Shown: piece after piece, positions 16,293 through 25,882 of the stretch | Position numbering within the stretch: the first letter of the stretch is position 1 | Layout: each line of letters starts with the position of its first letter | Assembly (NCBI RefSeq): GCF_001457475.1 | Contig: NZ_LN831029.1 | Span: forward strand, 3,472,001 to 3,536,000 | Origin: Achromobacter xylosoxidans | GTDB lineage: Bacteria; Pseudomonadota; Gammaproteobacteria; Burkholderiales; Burkholderiaceae_B | Direction: 5' to 3' | Length of the DNA: 64,000 bases | Position numbers and translations under genes: made by a program | The notes under the pieces: generated by a model | Told to the model about the DNA's origin: nothing | Databases searched by the model: none | The model's input: only the letters and a program-made list of their open reading frames with translations

Positions 16293-17945
16293 TTAATCAT
16301 ACTGCCTCTTTTTTGCTTTTTTGCGGCTATCCGCACGTAATGGCGGCACTATATCGAGTGCGCGCCATAACATTGGATGGACGCTAATGGAAGAGCTCTT
16401 CTTATATTGCCCATCCGAAATTCCGCGATCATCGACGTGAGACCAGCTTACGCCTGCTGCGGCTTCTGGTTTTATGCCGACGACGGAAGTCGTATATAGA
16501 ACTTTCAAGATTTGGATTATGCAGGCATTTGCTGTCTTATCGCTGGATAGATATTCAAGCGCAATTCTCCCAACTGGGTCAGATTCGGGAATGCCAGACC
16601 AGTGCTCTTGAATGCACTCCTGCAGTTTATCCTCCGTTATCTCAGAATATTTGAAGTTTGAGGGCCGGCCCCGTAATAGTTCGGTACATGCCTCTAGTGA
16701 AGCGTAGTGACTACGCCACTCATCCCGCAACGACCGGAGTCTTCCTGTAGAGTATTTGCGTTCAGCGTCCTGCACTGTAGACGGAGGCACATACTCCTTT
16801 CCCTCACAAAGTTCAATGCACTCATTCACGAATGCGATGACGTCGCGAGGTCGTAGGAGCGTTCTGGTCAACAAATAGTCGATAGCTGACTCCCCGCGTA
16901 CCTCCCCGCGGAAGACCTCGTCAAACGTCACCTTCTTCTGGGTATATTGCTCCCGAATTAGCTTTTCTACGCGGAGATCAAGCAATTGTCTAAGCTGAGC
17001 TTTGCTCCAACGAAGTCGTAGCATCAAACCGGAAAATTTCTCTTCCTGGAATCCGGCATCGCGAGTGGCATCGAACACGGTTTGGAGAAGGTCTTCTCTT
17101 ATGGCAATCACTGCCTTAACTGCCCGGACTCGTTGAAAAGCCCGCACAGTTTCGATTAACGCCCGGATCAACTTATATCGCAATCGATCGTCGACCCATG
17201 ATTCGTCAAGCCGGTCAATCACAAGAAAATATCTTTTCTTGGGATCGGTGAAAATTTCATCCGCCAATAATGTTATAATTTCACCCAACTCGCGAACTTG
17301 ATTTTCGTTAACAATGGATTGGGCCTTGTGAAGCACCTCGGCTTTTATTTCGTCCGTGAGTGTCTTCCCTCCCACTGCATTTAGCGAAATGCCATAAGCT
17401 TGTATGTCTACAGATCCCGCAAGCTTTTGCTCTAGTTTTGAGGTAAATTCCTTGACGCGAGTCTCGGTGTCTTGCCAAAAATGCTCATTCCATTGCCGCA
17501 AGTATTCGACCGCCCGCTTTTTAGCCGGATCTCGGGAAAATAAATCTCGGAAATTTTCGAGAAAGCTCCATGGATCCTCTCGAGATATCCGATATCGCTT
17601 GCATAGCAGTTCGACCACGAAAACATGCCGCCATAGCAATTGGTAGAACAGATCGAGTTTGACTCCCACCGATTCGAAAAACTGAATGATGTCCGAGTTC
17701 GCCACATAGCTGAGCGACAGAGTTTCCGCTCGAATCTCGATAGCGTTGGTTTGCTCAGAGATCAGCCGAGAAAGCAGCGCGCTTTTACCTGCTCCTACTC
17801 GCCCCACTACGATTCTTTTCGGATTCTCGCAATCAACGAGTGCGGCAAGATCACCAGTGTCGAAAAAACAGTCCCGCAAAAACCTCTCGTCTGATTCGGC
17901 ATCCATTGCCCCCACGGAGCTGTTCCTTCGAAATACGTAGCGCAT
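16293..17945 (-). CDS. P-loop ATPase, Sll1717-like (KAP/STAND-type)
   Basis: A 550-residue protein. ATG 17945 is chosen for its GGAAGG Shine-Dalgarno seven bases upstream. Walker A is GRVGAGKS (48-55). A Walker B-like FLVIDRLDESW lies near residue 245. AIREDLL and a Trp/Leu-rich LRLRWSKAQLRQLL sensor region follow, typical of AAA/KAP-like signalling ATPases such as the Sll1717 family. No effector domain was recognised; the C-terminal 120 residues may be a winged helix. Its AT-rich composition and its place next to SIR2-HerA suggest a defence role, by inference only. Confidence 0.7.
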   Translation of the reverse strand: MRYVFRRNSSVGAMDAESDERFLRDCFFDTGDLAALVDCENPKRIVVGRVGAGKSALLSRLISEQTNAIEIRAETLSLSYVANSDIIQFFESVGVKLDLFYQLLWRHVFVVELLCKRYRISREDPWSFLENFRDLFSRDPAKKRAVEYLRQWNEHFWQDTETRVKEFTSKLEQKLAGSVDIQAYGISLNAVGGKTLTDEIKAEVLHKAQSIVNENQVRELGEIITLLADEIFTDPKKRYFLVIDRLDESWVDDRLRYKLIRALIETVRAFQRVRAVKAVIAIREDLLQTVFDATRDAGFQEEKFSGLMLRLRWSKAQLRQLLDLRVEKLIREQYTQKKVTFDEVFRGEVRGESAIDYLLTRTLLRPRDVIAFVNECIELCEGKEYVPPSTVQDAERKYSTGRLRSLRDEWRSHYASLEACTELLRGRPSNFKYSEITEDKLQECIQEHWSGIPESDPVGRIALEYLSSDKTANACIIQILKVLYTTSVVGIKPEAAAGVSWSHVDDRGISDGQYKKSSSISVHPMLWRALDIVPPLRADSRKKAKKRQYD

Positions 17946-18198
17946 ATGCAGACCTTCCGAAGATTTCGATGTAACTGTACGATACATCAAGTCTTCTAAT
18001 GCTGGACAGATAGACTGATATTGCGGGTGCTAAGGCCAGCTCAGGAGCCTCCGTAACGGTCTGCAATGTTGTACGTCCGCTTGTGGCCGATTGCAGGCTT
18101 TCGTGGCCGTCTGCTTGGCCGGTCTCGATGCCACCTCCAGACTCCCCTGCCGGAGGGGAAAGTTGAAGGGGCACTGGTGCCCTTGGCCCGAAGCAACC

Positions 18199-18750
18199 TC
18201 AACGCCGCCCCGGCAACATCCGCACCAACGTGTTATCCCGAAACACATAATGATGCAGCAACGCCGCAGCAGCATGCAGCCCCACCAGGAAATACCCCAC
18301 CGTAGCCAAGGTCTCATGCAGTTCCTTGACCTGATCCGCCAAGGCCTTATCCGGCCCCACCAGCGCCGGAACCTCCAACCCGAACAACGGAATCGCCTTC
18401 CCTCCCGCGCTGAGCGTCAACCACCCCAAAATCGGCGTGACAATCATGAACGCATACAACGCGTAATGCATCACCCGTGAAAGCACATCCTGCCACCTCG
18501 GCATCGGCGGCCGCACGCCAGGCGCCGGGCCCGAAGCCACCCGGATAACCACCCGCAGCACCACCAACCCGATCACACACAACCCGAGCGAGAAATGCAG
18601 CGCCTTGATGTTGTTGTACAGATCGGTGCCTTTGGTGGCCAGCCCGCGCAATTCCATACAGGCGTAGACCAAAGCCAGAACCACGAGCATGAGCCAGTGC
18701 ATGGTGATCACCAGGCCTGCATACTGAGTATCGGAGTTCTTGATTTTCAT
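18199..18750 (-). CDS. Cytochrome b561-family membrane protein
   Basis: A 183-residue four-helix membrane protein of the bacterial cytochrome b561 (CybB) family. Likely haem-ligand His residues are in ITMHWLML (helix 1), LHFSLGLC (helix 2), MHYALYAFM (helix 3) and VGLHAAAALLHHYVF (helix 4). It would shuttle electrons between quinol and a periplasmic acceptor. It stands between the defence island and the CDF exporter, and composition returns to genome-typical GC here. Confidence 0.85.
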   Translation of the reverse strand: MKIKNSDTQYAGLVITMHWLMLVVLALVYACMELRGLATKGTDLYNNIKALHFSLGLCVIGLVVLRVVIRVASGPAPGVRPPMPRWQDVLSRVMHYALYAFMIVTPILGWLTLSAGGKAIPLFGLEVPALVGPDKALADQVKELHETLATVGYFLVGLHAAAALLHHYVFRDNTLVRMLPGRR

Positions 18751-18775
18751 GTTTCTTCCTTGTCGTCAAAGCGCG

Positions 18776-19753
18776 CTACGGACAGCCTGGTTCGATAATC
18801 GCCCTGCCCTCGGCGCCCTGCGTGGGCGCGTCGGGAGGTCTCCAGGGATCAACATGGGTCATCACGTTCAATACACGATGCCGCTGCATGACGCGCTGGC
18901 GCGCTTGCACGGCGATCTTGTGGCCTTCCTCGACAGTCAGCCCGGCGTCGATTTCCAGGTGAGCGTCAACGACGATCATATCCCCCATTTTTCGGGTGCG
19001 TAGATCGTGCACGCCTTGAATACCCGGGGTGTCCAGCAAGGTGCGCTGGATCGCGGCGGCTTCGCCTTCGTCGATGGCGCGGTCCAGCAGGTCGTGCAAG
19101 GCGTCCCAGCCAAAGCTCCAGCCCATTCGGGCCACCATGAAGCCCACGATGGCCGCGGCGATGGGGTCCAGTATCGGGTAGCCCAGCAGGTTGCCGACGA
19201 TGCCTAGACCCACCACCAGCGACGACGCCGCGTCGGAGCGCGCATGCCAGGCGTTGGCCACCAGCATGCTGGACTTCACGCGCTTGGCCACGGCAAGCAT
19301 GTAGCGGAACAAGGCCTCTTTGATGACCAGGGCGGCACAGGCCACCCACAGCGCGACGAGGTGGACCTGCGGGATCGCGTCGGGCTGCTCCAGCTTGGTC
19401 ACGGCGGACCACAGCATGCCGCCGCCGACCAGCAGCAGCAAGACGCCCAGCGCCAGGGACGCCGCGGTCTCGTAGCGGTAATGGCCGTAGTGGTGGTCCG
19501 CGTCGGCTGCTTTCTGGCCATGGCGGTTGGCCAGCAGCACGATGAAGTCGGCGATCAGATCGGAAGAAGAATGAATACCGTCCGCGATCAGGCCTTGGGA
19601 CTTGGAGAAAATGCCGATGACAATCTGCGCGGTGGCGAGCACCACGTTGACGCCCACGCTCACCCAGGTGCTGCGGGCGGCGGCGTCGGCGCGTTCGGCC
19701 GGGCTGTGTTCATCGTCCTCCGGGTCTTCCAGCGGAGGCGGAAAGGCGGTCAT
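18776..19753 (-). CDS. Cation diffusion facilitator metal exporter
   Basis: A 325-residue CDF-family protein. Six membrane segments lie between residues 28 and 215. The metal-binding pairs are visible as GIHSSSDLIADF (helix 2, Asp pair) and HARSDAASS (helix 5, HxxxD). A cytoplasmic domain (about 220-310) follows, with DLRTRKMGDMIVVDAHLEID, and an N-terminal acidic tail precedes. It exports Zn, Co, Fe or Mn against protons; the metal cannot be told by eye. The first 92 codons and the upstream region are duplicated at 21337-21697. Confidence 0.87.
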   Translation of the reverse strand: MTAFPPPLEDPEDDEHSPAERADAAARSTWVSVGVNVVLATAQIVIGIFSKSQGLIADGIHSSSDLIADFIVLLANRHGQKAADADHHYGHYRYETAASLALGVLLLLVGGGMLWSAVTKLEQPDAIPQVHLVALWVACAALVIKEALFRYMLAVAKRVKSSMLVANAWHARSDAASSLVVGLGIVGNLLGYPILDPIAAAIVGFMVARMGWSFGWDALHDLLDRAIDEGEAAAIQRTLLDTPGIQGVHDLRTRKMGDMIVVDAHLEIDAGLTVEEGHKIAVQARQRVMQRHRVLNVMTHVDPWRPPDAPTQGAEGRAIIEPGCP

Positions 19754-19840
19754 GGTTCGGGCTCCCGTTATTGCAATCTATCCTTGCGGCGTTCGGGCTG
19801 GAGCATAAGCACCGAAACCTGAACGATTGATGAACGTGGA
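19480..19840. repeat. Direct repeat, copy 1 (CDF 5' end plus promoter region)
   Basis: A 361-base segment covering the first part of the intact CDF gene and about 87 bases upstream. It aligns without gaps to 21337-21697 (offset 1857 bases), with about 16 mismatches counted by eye. Confidence 0.9.
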
Positions 19841-20009
19841 AATGCTGAACTCCAGAAGCCAAGCGTGATGCGGTGACCGCACCTGGCCACGTGGCTTGGC
19901 GGCTACCGATACCTGATGGAGAGCGGAAGAAAATCCGTGAGAGGAGCGTTGCGCCCGCTCACGGGGCAAGTGCAGATCAGCCGATCAACCTTGCAAATGC
20001 AAGTTCGCT

Positions 20010-20402
20010 TCAGCCAAGCGCGCTTAACAGCGCATCTGCGGTGACGACGGTGCAGTATTCGCCGTCCAGGTTGGCGAGCGACATGGCGTGAACATCTTCG
20101 GCGCTTCGCGCTGACCCATTCCAGTCTGTCCGAGCGAATGTGAAGCAACCGTCAGCCACGAGCCACACCTGAAAGCCAAGGTTGCCGGCCATGCGGACAG
20201 TTGCCTCGACTGAATTGTTCGTTATGACTCCCGCCACGACCAATGCGTCGAGGCCATTGTTGCGAAGCTTCTGTTCCAGATCGGTGCCGATAAACGCACT
20301 GTTCGTCTGCTTCGGAATGACCGGTTCTCCCCCTATGGGCGCGGTCTCCGGCTTGAATTCATGCCGGGGCTGGCCTGGGCGGTAGTAAGACGTGGGATCT
20401 GC
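20010..20402 (-). pseudogene. Isochorismatase-family hydrolase remnant (C-terminal part)
   Basis: The minus frame reads continuously from DPTSYYRPGQPRHEFKPE through PVIPKQTNSAFIGTDLE to VVAGVITNNSVEATVRMAGNLGF and HAMSLANLDGEY. This is a clear match to the last two thirds of cysteine hydrolases of the isochorismatase family; the catalytic Cys position reads N in GVITNNS, as in this subgroup. The N-terminal third with the DVQ motif is absent and the upstream frame is unrelated. Probably not expressed as an enzyme. Confidence 0.7.
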
Positions 20403-20591
20403 CGTCCAAGGTTGCCGCCACCTCCACGGCGCCCAAGCCAGCGCTGCGCAAGCTGAACCCCGCCCCGAAGGCGTAGCGTTCTTGGCTTATACGGCCATCC
20501 TCCTTGCCGAGGCATGGCGCTCTGAAAACAGCGATGCGTGGAAGAAACCTGCATTGCTTCCAATCGCCCACTCGAAATCGGGTACGCTTTG

Positions 20592-21299
20592 ATGCTGGAA
20601 AATTCTGGGCTGCACGATATGTGGCAAAAGTTCTGCAAGATGTCGCTGGTGGTGGGCTGGGCGCTTTGGTTGGCTGCCATGGCGTGGTTCACGGCGGGCA
20701 TGCTGCGGTATGTACCGTCCGCGGACGCGACGCTGACGCCGATCACCCTTACGCCGGGGCAGACGGCGCGCGCCGAGGTCTACCGCATCCGCGAAGCGCC
20801 ACTATGGATGGAGGCGCGTTTCGGCGGCCCGATGGGCAGAAAGCGGCCCGAATTGGGAGAACACACGACGCGTTTGGGGGCGCCGGGCGCAGTCGCCGAA
20901 CCAGGAGAGCCGGTGCGGATTCGTGTGCGCGATGGCGGGGACCTGGACGTAGTGATGGTTGCGGCTCCGCGCAGCAGCGCCAGCGCGACGCATTTCTACC
21001 GCAAGCTCTGGCCGGAAAGTCATATAGATGGCACGCTGCCGGAGACCACCCCGCCCTTTCCGAAGCTGGCAAAGGGGACTTCGCCGCTTACCTTCACGGT
21101 GGAAGAGGTCGGGCCGACGCTTCAGGGCGAGCAGATCGAACTGGAAATCAGCGCACCTATCGGCCTCAAGCGTACCGCGCCCGGCTGGAGCGATGTCACC
21201 ACCTTCATTTTTTGGCCCTTCATCGCCGCGATCCTGGGTATTTGGGCACTGGTGTGGGCGGGGCTGACGTGGTGGTATCGGCGCCGGGTCCGGCGGTAG
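20592..21299 (+). CDS. Membrane-anchored hypothetical protein with two terminal TM helices
   Basis: About 235 residues from ATG 20592; ATG 20619 and a GTG at 20538 are also possible starts. One TM helix lies near the N terminus (MSLVVGWALWLAAMAWFTAG) and one near the C terminus (IFWPFIAAILGIWALVWAG), followed by a basic tail. The roughly 150-residue region between is probably periplasmic and beta-rich. Family not recognised. It lies between the two copies of the CDF-derived repeat and may have arrived with that rearrangement. Confidence 0.55.
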   Translation: MLENSGLHDMWQKFCKMSLVVGWALWLAAMAWFTAGMLRYVPSADATLTPITLTPGQTARAEVYRIREAPLWMEARFGGPMGRKRPELGEHTTRLGAPGAVAEPGEPVRIRVRDGGDLDVVMVAAPRSSASATHFYRKLWPESHIDGTLPETTPPFPKLAKGTSPLTFTVEEVGPTLQGEQIELEISAPIGLKRTAPGWSDVTTFIFWPFIAAILGIWALVWAGLTWWYRRRVRR

Positions 21300-21336
21300 C
21301 GTCTTTGTTGGCCCGAAAGTAATTCCGGATAATGGC

Positions 21337-21610
21337 AATGGCCGTAGTGGTGGTCCGCGTCGGCTGCTTTCTGGCCATGGCGGTTGGCCAGCAGCACGAT
21401 GAAGTCGGCGATCAGATCGGAAGAAGAATGAATACCGTCCGCGATCAGGCCCTGGGACTTGGAGAAAATACCGATGACGATCTGGGCGGTGGCGAGCACC
21501 ACGTTCACGCCCACGCTCACCCAGGTGCTGCGGGCGGCGGCGGCGGCGCGTTCGGCCGGGCTGTGTCCATCGTCCTCCGGATCTTCCAGCGGAGGCGGAA
21601 AGGCGGTCAT
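21337..21610 (-). pseudogene. Truncated duplicate of the CDF exporter gene
   Basis: Reads the same first residues as the intact gene (MTAFPPPLEDPEDD, then WVSVGVNVVLATAQIVIGIF) up to ADADHHYGH. It then leaves homology at 21337 and runs into unrelated sequence before a stop. It contains only the first membrane segments and cannot be a working exporter. Confidence 0.85.
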
Positions 21611-21697
21611 GGTTCGTGCTCCCGTTCTTGCAATTTAGCCTTGCGGCGTTCGGGCTGGAGCATAAGCACCGAATCCTGAACGGATGATCAACGTGGA
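21337..21697. repeat. Direct repeat, copy 2
   Basis: Second copy of the 361-base segment at 19480-19840, in the same orientation, including the region upstream of the CDF start. Confidence 0.9.
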
Positions 21698-21698
21698 T

Positions 21699-21721
21699 GA
21701 GCGGGGCATTGCGCCCCGCTC
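21699..21721 (-). terminator. Hairpin after the chemotaxis receptor gene
   Basis: GAGCGGGGC (21699-21707) and GCCCCGCTC (21713-21721) form a 9-base perfect stem with a 5-base loop, 30 bases after the receptor stop. No T-run follows. Confidence 0.55.
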
Positions 21722-21750
21722 ATGGCCCGGCCCGTAATGAGACGTACTGA

Positions 21751-23385
21751 TCAGGTCAACCTCAGCACGCCGCGTTCGCCTGGCTGGGCGACCACGGCCT
21801 CGCGTCGCGCGGCATCCTCGCTCAAGCGGAACACACCAACCGCCCTCACCAAGGCATGCGCCTGGTCCTGCATCGAGCCCGCCGCGGCCGCGGCTTCTTC
21901 GACCAGCGCGGCGTTCTGCTGGGTCACTTCGTCCATCTGCGACACGGCGCGGTTGACCTGCTCGATGCCGGAGGCCTGTTCCTGCGATGCCGCGGCGATC
22001 TCGCCCATGATGTCCGTCACGCGCTTGACCGAGGCGACCACTTCTTGCATCGTGGTGCCTGCGTTTTCCGCCTGGCCCGCGCCCTCGGCCACCTTGCTGA
22101 CGGACGCTTCGATCAGCGTCTTGACCTCGCGCGCGGCCTGCGCGCTGCGTTGCGCCAGCGACCGCACCTCGCCCGCGACCACCGCAAAGCCCTTGCCCTG
22201 CTCGCCCGCCCGGGCCGCTTCAACGGCGGCGTTCAGCGCCAGGATGTTGGTCTGGAACGCGATCCCGTCGATGACCGAGACAATCTCGGAAATCTTGCGC
22301 GAGCTGGCGGAAATATCCCCCATCGTGCTGACCACCGCCGACACGACGGCGCCGCCGCGCTGGGCGACTTCGGAGGCGCTTGCCGCCAGTTGATTGGCCT
22401 GGCGCGCGTTGTCGGCATTCTGCTTGACGGTGGACGCCAGTTCTTCCATCGATGCGGCGGTTTCTTCCAGCGAGGCGGCCTGCTCCTCGGTCCGGCTGGA
22501 CAAGTCCGTGTTGCCGGCCGCGATCTGCCCCGCTGCGCTGGAGATGGTTTCGGACCCGGCGCGAATGGTGCGAACGGCGCCGGCCAGCTTGTCCTGCATA
22601 TCGTGCAGCGCGCGCAGCAGCCGGCCGGTTTCATCGCGGGTGACCGCTAGGATGGGCTGCCCCAGGTCGCCACGCGCCACGGTCTCGGCCACCGACACAG
22701 CCTGGGCAAGCGGCGCCGTGATCGACTTGGACACCCGCCACGCGAACAGGCCGCCCAGCACGACGGCCAGGCCCGACAGGATCAGGTTCAACATGCCCGC
22801 GTTGTCGATCACCCGCTGGCTGTCGGCGCCGGCGTCCACCATCTCTGCGGATTGAATCCGGGAGATCTCGATGACGCGGTCTTGCAGGCCGTCCAGAAGC
22901 GGAAGGGTCTCTTCCAGCAAGCGCTGGCGAGCGGCGTCGCGCTCACCACGCTTGAGGAGCACGCCCACGCCCTGGAATGACTTCACGTAGCGGCCGCGCA
23001 CGTCTTCCAACAGCCGCAGCTTCTGACGTTCGTCTTCGGTGCGGAACAACGGCCTCAGGGTCTCCAGCGCCTGGTCGATCGTTTTCCGATTGGTGTCGAT
23101 GCGAGCGAACAGCGTTTCGGCGGTGCGGGGATCGGTGTTGACGATCAGTTCGAGATTGGCGCGCGCATTGGCGCGCGTCGTCACGTCGATAATGTTGATG
23201 GCATTCGCTTTGGCCCAGGTCTGTTCGGTGATCGCTCGGTTGATGCCGCCGATGTGGGTCAGTTCGTATTGCGACAGGCCGGTAAGCGCCAGTAATAGCG
23301 CGAGTACGGTGCCGAAGCCCAGGGTCAGCCGGGTGCCAATGGAGAGGTTGCCAAACAGGTTGCCAATAGTGAAACGCGAGCGCAT
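21751..23385 (-). CDS. Methyl-accepting chemotaxis protein
   Basis: A 544-residue transmembrane receptor. TM1 is about residues 17-40 and TM2 about 192-212, with a four-helix-bundle periplasmic sensor between. A HAMP domain follows ([23 protein letters not shown]). The cytoplasmic signalling hairpin carries the highly conserved tip ([20 protein letters not shown], then [19 protein letters not shown]). Methylation-helix segments flank the tip. It would signal through CheA/CheW to the flagellar motor. The stimulus is unknown; the 4HB sensors of this group bind small amino or organic acids. Confidence 0.92.
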   Translation of the reverse strand: MRSRFTIGNLFGNLSIGTRLTLGFGTVLALLLALTGLSQYELTHIGGINRAITEQTWAKANAINIIDVTTRANARANLELIVNTDPRTAETLFARIDTNRKTIDQALETLRPLFRTEDERQKLRLLEDVRGRYVKSFQGVGVLLKRGERDAARQRLLEETLPLLDGLQDRVIEISRIQSAEMVDAGADSQRVIDNAGMLNLILSGLAVVLGGLFAWRVSKSITAPLAQAVSVAETVARGDLGQPILAVTRDETGRLLRALHDMQDKLAGAVRTIRAGSETISSAAGQIAAGNTDLSSRTEEQAASLEETAASMEELASTVKQNADNARQANQLAASASEVAQRGGAVVSAVVSTMGDISASSRKISEIVSVIDGIAFQTNILALNAAVEAARAGEQGKGFAVVAGEVRSLAQRSAQAAREVKTLIEASVSKVAEGAGQAENAGTTMQEVVASVKRVTDIMGEIAAASQEQASGIEQVNRAVSQMDEVTQQNAALVEEAAAAAGSMQDQAHALVRAVGVFRLSEDAARREAVVAQPGERGVLRLT

Positions 23386-23639
23386 GGATTTGTATTACGA
23401 CAAAGGGAAAACCCTAGTGTAAAAACCATGACATATATAGCAACAGTTTTGTAATTGAAGTTTGCGATTTCGCATGGCAGGGGGAAATTTTTTGTGGCTG
23501 GCAGCGGCCTCGATACCTTGACGAAGTCAAGCGACTTGCCGCCTTTTTTTTCCAACGCCCCGTCCCGCACCGCCCGCACCTGCCCTGGCGGCGCGACGTT
23601 CTTAAGCTGATCGTGGCGACTGACACGGAGCAACGTAAA

Positions 23640-23975
23640 ATGCCAGGCCTCCTGTCTCCACTTGCTTCCCCACTTGCTTTCCTTATGAACCTTGACCGAC
23701 TGCGCCGCGAATTTCCCGACTACGACATCGCCACCCTGCCGACGCTGCCCGAAGGGTATGTCGATGCGTCGAGCTACATCGATGCCGCTCCTTCATTCGA
23801 GAACGAGGAACGCGGCTTGAAGGTGTATGTCGACTACGCCGAGTATGCCGATCGCGAATCCGGCAGAAGCCAGCGCTTCTGTGTCTCGCGCTACGACGAG
23901 GAAGCCGGCGACTACGAGGACGTCGCCCTGTCGACCAACGATTGGGCCGAAGTCATCCGCTTCCTGACCGCCTGA
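23640..23975 (+). CDS. Small acidic hypothetical protein
   Basis: A 111-residue protein from ATG 23640, which has GGAG about 12 bases upstream; ATG 23685 (NLDRLRREFPDYDI) is the alternative. It is acidic and rich in Tyr/Asp/Glu, with no signal or membrane segment. Family not recognised. It is the last ordinary gene before the 24-28 kb insert. Confidence 0.5.
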   Translation: MPGLLSPLASPLAFLMNLDRLRREFPDYDIATLPTLPEGYVDASSYIDAAPSFENEERGLKVYVDYAEYADRESGRSQRFCVSRYDEEAGDYEDVALSTNDWAEVIRFLTA

Positions 23976-23992
23976 ATGTCCTCGCCGGGGGC

Positions 23993-24052
23993 CTTCGTCT
24001 TGAACTGGTCCCGCTCATCCGTCAGCCGCGCCAGCAACTCCCGTAGCCGAGC
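23993..24052 (-). repeat. Degenerate fragment of the ParB-like gene's 3' part
   Basis: About 60 bases matching 28010-28069 in the ParB-like gene, in direct orientation, with a 31-base exact run (24016-24046 = 28033-28063). On the minus strand it still encodes RLRELLARLTDERDQ in frame. No other part of the gene is present here. Confidence 0.8.
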
Positions 24053-24253
24053 GGTCGTTGATGACGGGCCGCCTCCGACTCATTCCCACCGTTCGTGTTT
24101 TTTCGGCTGATGTCCGCTTTGCAGCGAAAACCCTCCTTCCACCGGACACGTAAGAATGTCAGCAACCTAGCGCTCTCCGAGCATTCATCGCTGCTAAACG
24201 TTGCCGTCCAGACTGTGATGCGACGTCGTGGATGCTGATAGCGCGTGAACGCG

Positions 24254-25882
24254 CTATGCCCTTTTCTTTCCCTTTTTCGGGGGGATTCTGACGGTCTTCG
24301 CGTATCCGTCGTTCACGGCTATCTTTAAAAGTTCGACCTTGTATCCGAAGCCCCGAAGCACCTTGCGCGTATTGACAAGATTGACCTTGGAAAAAAAAGG
24401 TAGATGCAGGTCAGCGCCTGGCGCGTCGCTGATGACGGCATAGGTGATTGTGAAGGATTCATGCTCCGGCTTCGGCTCGACCTTCAAAAGTTCGCGATGG
24501 GACGGCGCAAGCTGTGCTCGGACTTTCTCACGAAATTTAGGGTCGATTTGAATGAGTTGACCGGATACGAAGCCTTGAGCGAACAGGTGACTCAAGACGC
24601 TGGACTTGCCGTACATCTTGACGTGGATCAGTTCGCGGTTGGATGAGAAAAGATCGCAGATCTCGACCTGTCCATGACCGCCGCCGTGCATAACTTTCTT
24701 CTTGTCATCGAGCAAGTCGTAGATCGCCGGTTCGAGCGCTGCTACCTGTGCGTTATACGCCCCTTCTCCGCCCCCCTGGTATTCGGGCAGCTTGATATTC
24801 GACGGTGGGATCGCCGCATAGTCGTGGTTCGTCCGTTCGACGAAATCCTTGGCGATACTGAACCACTTGCCGTCGTTCAGGACATGTGTGACACCGTTGA
24901 GTTCGATCTCAGCATAGAGACATTTGAATACTGACCATGACTTGAAAACCTTCTTATGGTCCGCGTCGGCGCAATGAACATGGCGCGCACGCAGCACCTC
25001 AAGAGTGATGGGTCCATCGACAGTGCCGCGAAACCCTTCCATATTGATGTCAGGATGAAGAATGCCGCCGCCGTAGGGTGAATACATGAATCCCTTGACC
25101 ATCGTCCATTCGATGATTTCCGGAATCGACAGCCAGATGCCGTCGAATTGGCCTGCGGCCATTTTTGCTTCGAGCGCGTTCTCGAGGACGCTTATGACCG
25201 CTGCACTCTTGGTTGTCGAGATGTTGTTGACCCATTGATAGTCCTCTGCGTTTAGTTCGGCTTCGAAAAGTCTCCTGTATTGATCAAGCAAAAACGGGAG
25301 ATCGGAAAGATCCAACTTGACCGAGACAGCCAGCGCGTCGCTGCCTGCCATACGGTTGCCGAGGATCGGATTCTTGGGTGCGCCGACGATGGCCTTCAGC
25401 ATGTCCTGCTCAACACTCAGGCCGAACTGATCCGGTGTCGTCTCCTGACCGGATTGGATGCGCATGTGGCTTTCGATGGCATTCAGCGATTGCACATCGA
25501 CGCAGCGGAACGTCTTGGGATCAACGGCATTGAGAGCGCAGAGAAGTCCGAAGCGCTCTTCGATCACATCATCTCTCAGAAGGAAGCGCCCTGCCTGGCC
25601 GAAGACCAGGACAAAACAGCGTTCGTCGATCTTAACGAAAAAGGCAGCAGCGACGCCCTCAACGGCCAGACTCTTGGGGTTGATGAACTCATTAAACAGT
25701 GCCGACCATTTCGGCGGTAACGGAGGATTCTTCTTGACAAAAAGTTGTCCGGCCCCATGGCCCGCGATGGCAACCTCAACAGGCGCGTCGCAGTCCTCGA
25801 TCTTTATAACTTGGTGATTGGTCGTAAATTGCTGTTTGATGAGGAAAATGCTGAGATGGTTGACTTTCTTTTCTTGTGGCAT
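24254..25882 (-). CDS. DUF6119 / TIGR04141-like sporadically distributed protein
   Basis: A 542-residue soluble protein. ATG 25882 follows a strong GGAGGAG. Features that fit the TIGR04141 family: an N-terminal NHLSIFLIKQQ strand, a GxG-containing VEVAIAGHGAGQLFVKKNPP, SLAVEGVAAAFF, CFVLVFGQAGRFLL, a central RHVHCADADHKKVFKSWSVFKCLYAEIELNGVTHVLNDGKWF, and a C-terminal HLFAQGFVSGQLIQID with VISDAPG. The family occurs patchily in bacteria, often in mobile or defence-like loci. Biochemical function is unknown to me. It shares strand and island with the HNH nuclease. Confidence 0.75.
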   Translation of the reverse strand: MPQEKKVNHLSIFLIKQQFTTNHQVIKIEDCDAPVEVAIAGHGAGQLFVKKNPPLPPKWSALFNEFINPKSLAVEGVAAAFFVKIDERCFVLVFGQAGRFLLRDDVIEERFGLLCALNAVDPKTFRCVDVQSLNAIESHMRIQSGQETTPDQFGLSVEQDMLKAIVGAPKNPILGNRMAGSDALAVSVKLDLSDLPFLLDQYRRLFEAELNAEDYQWVNNISTTKSAAVISVLENALEAKMAAGQFDGIWLSIPEIIEWTMVKGFMYSPYGGGILHPDINMEGFRGTVDGPITLEVLRARHVHCADADHKKVFKSWSVFKCLYAEIELNGVTHVLNDGKWFSIAKDFVERTNHDYAAIPPSNIKLPEYQGGGEGAYNAQVAALEPAIYDLLDDKKKVMHGGGHGQVEICDLFSSNRELIHVKMYGKSSVLSHLFAQGFVSGQLIQIDPKFREKVRAQLAPSHRELLKVEPKPEHESFTITYAVISDAPGADLHLPFFSKVNLVNTRKVLRGFGYKVELLKIAVNDGYAKTVRIPPKKGKKRA

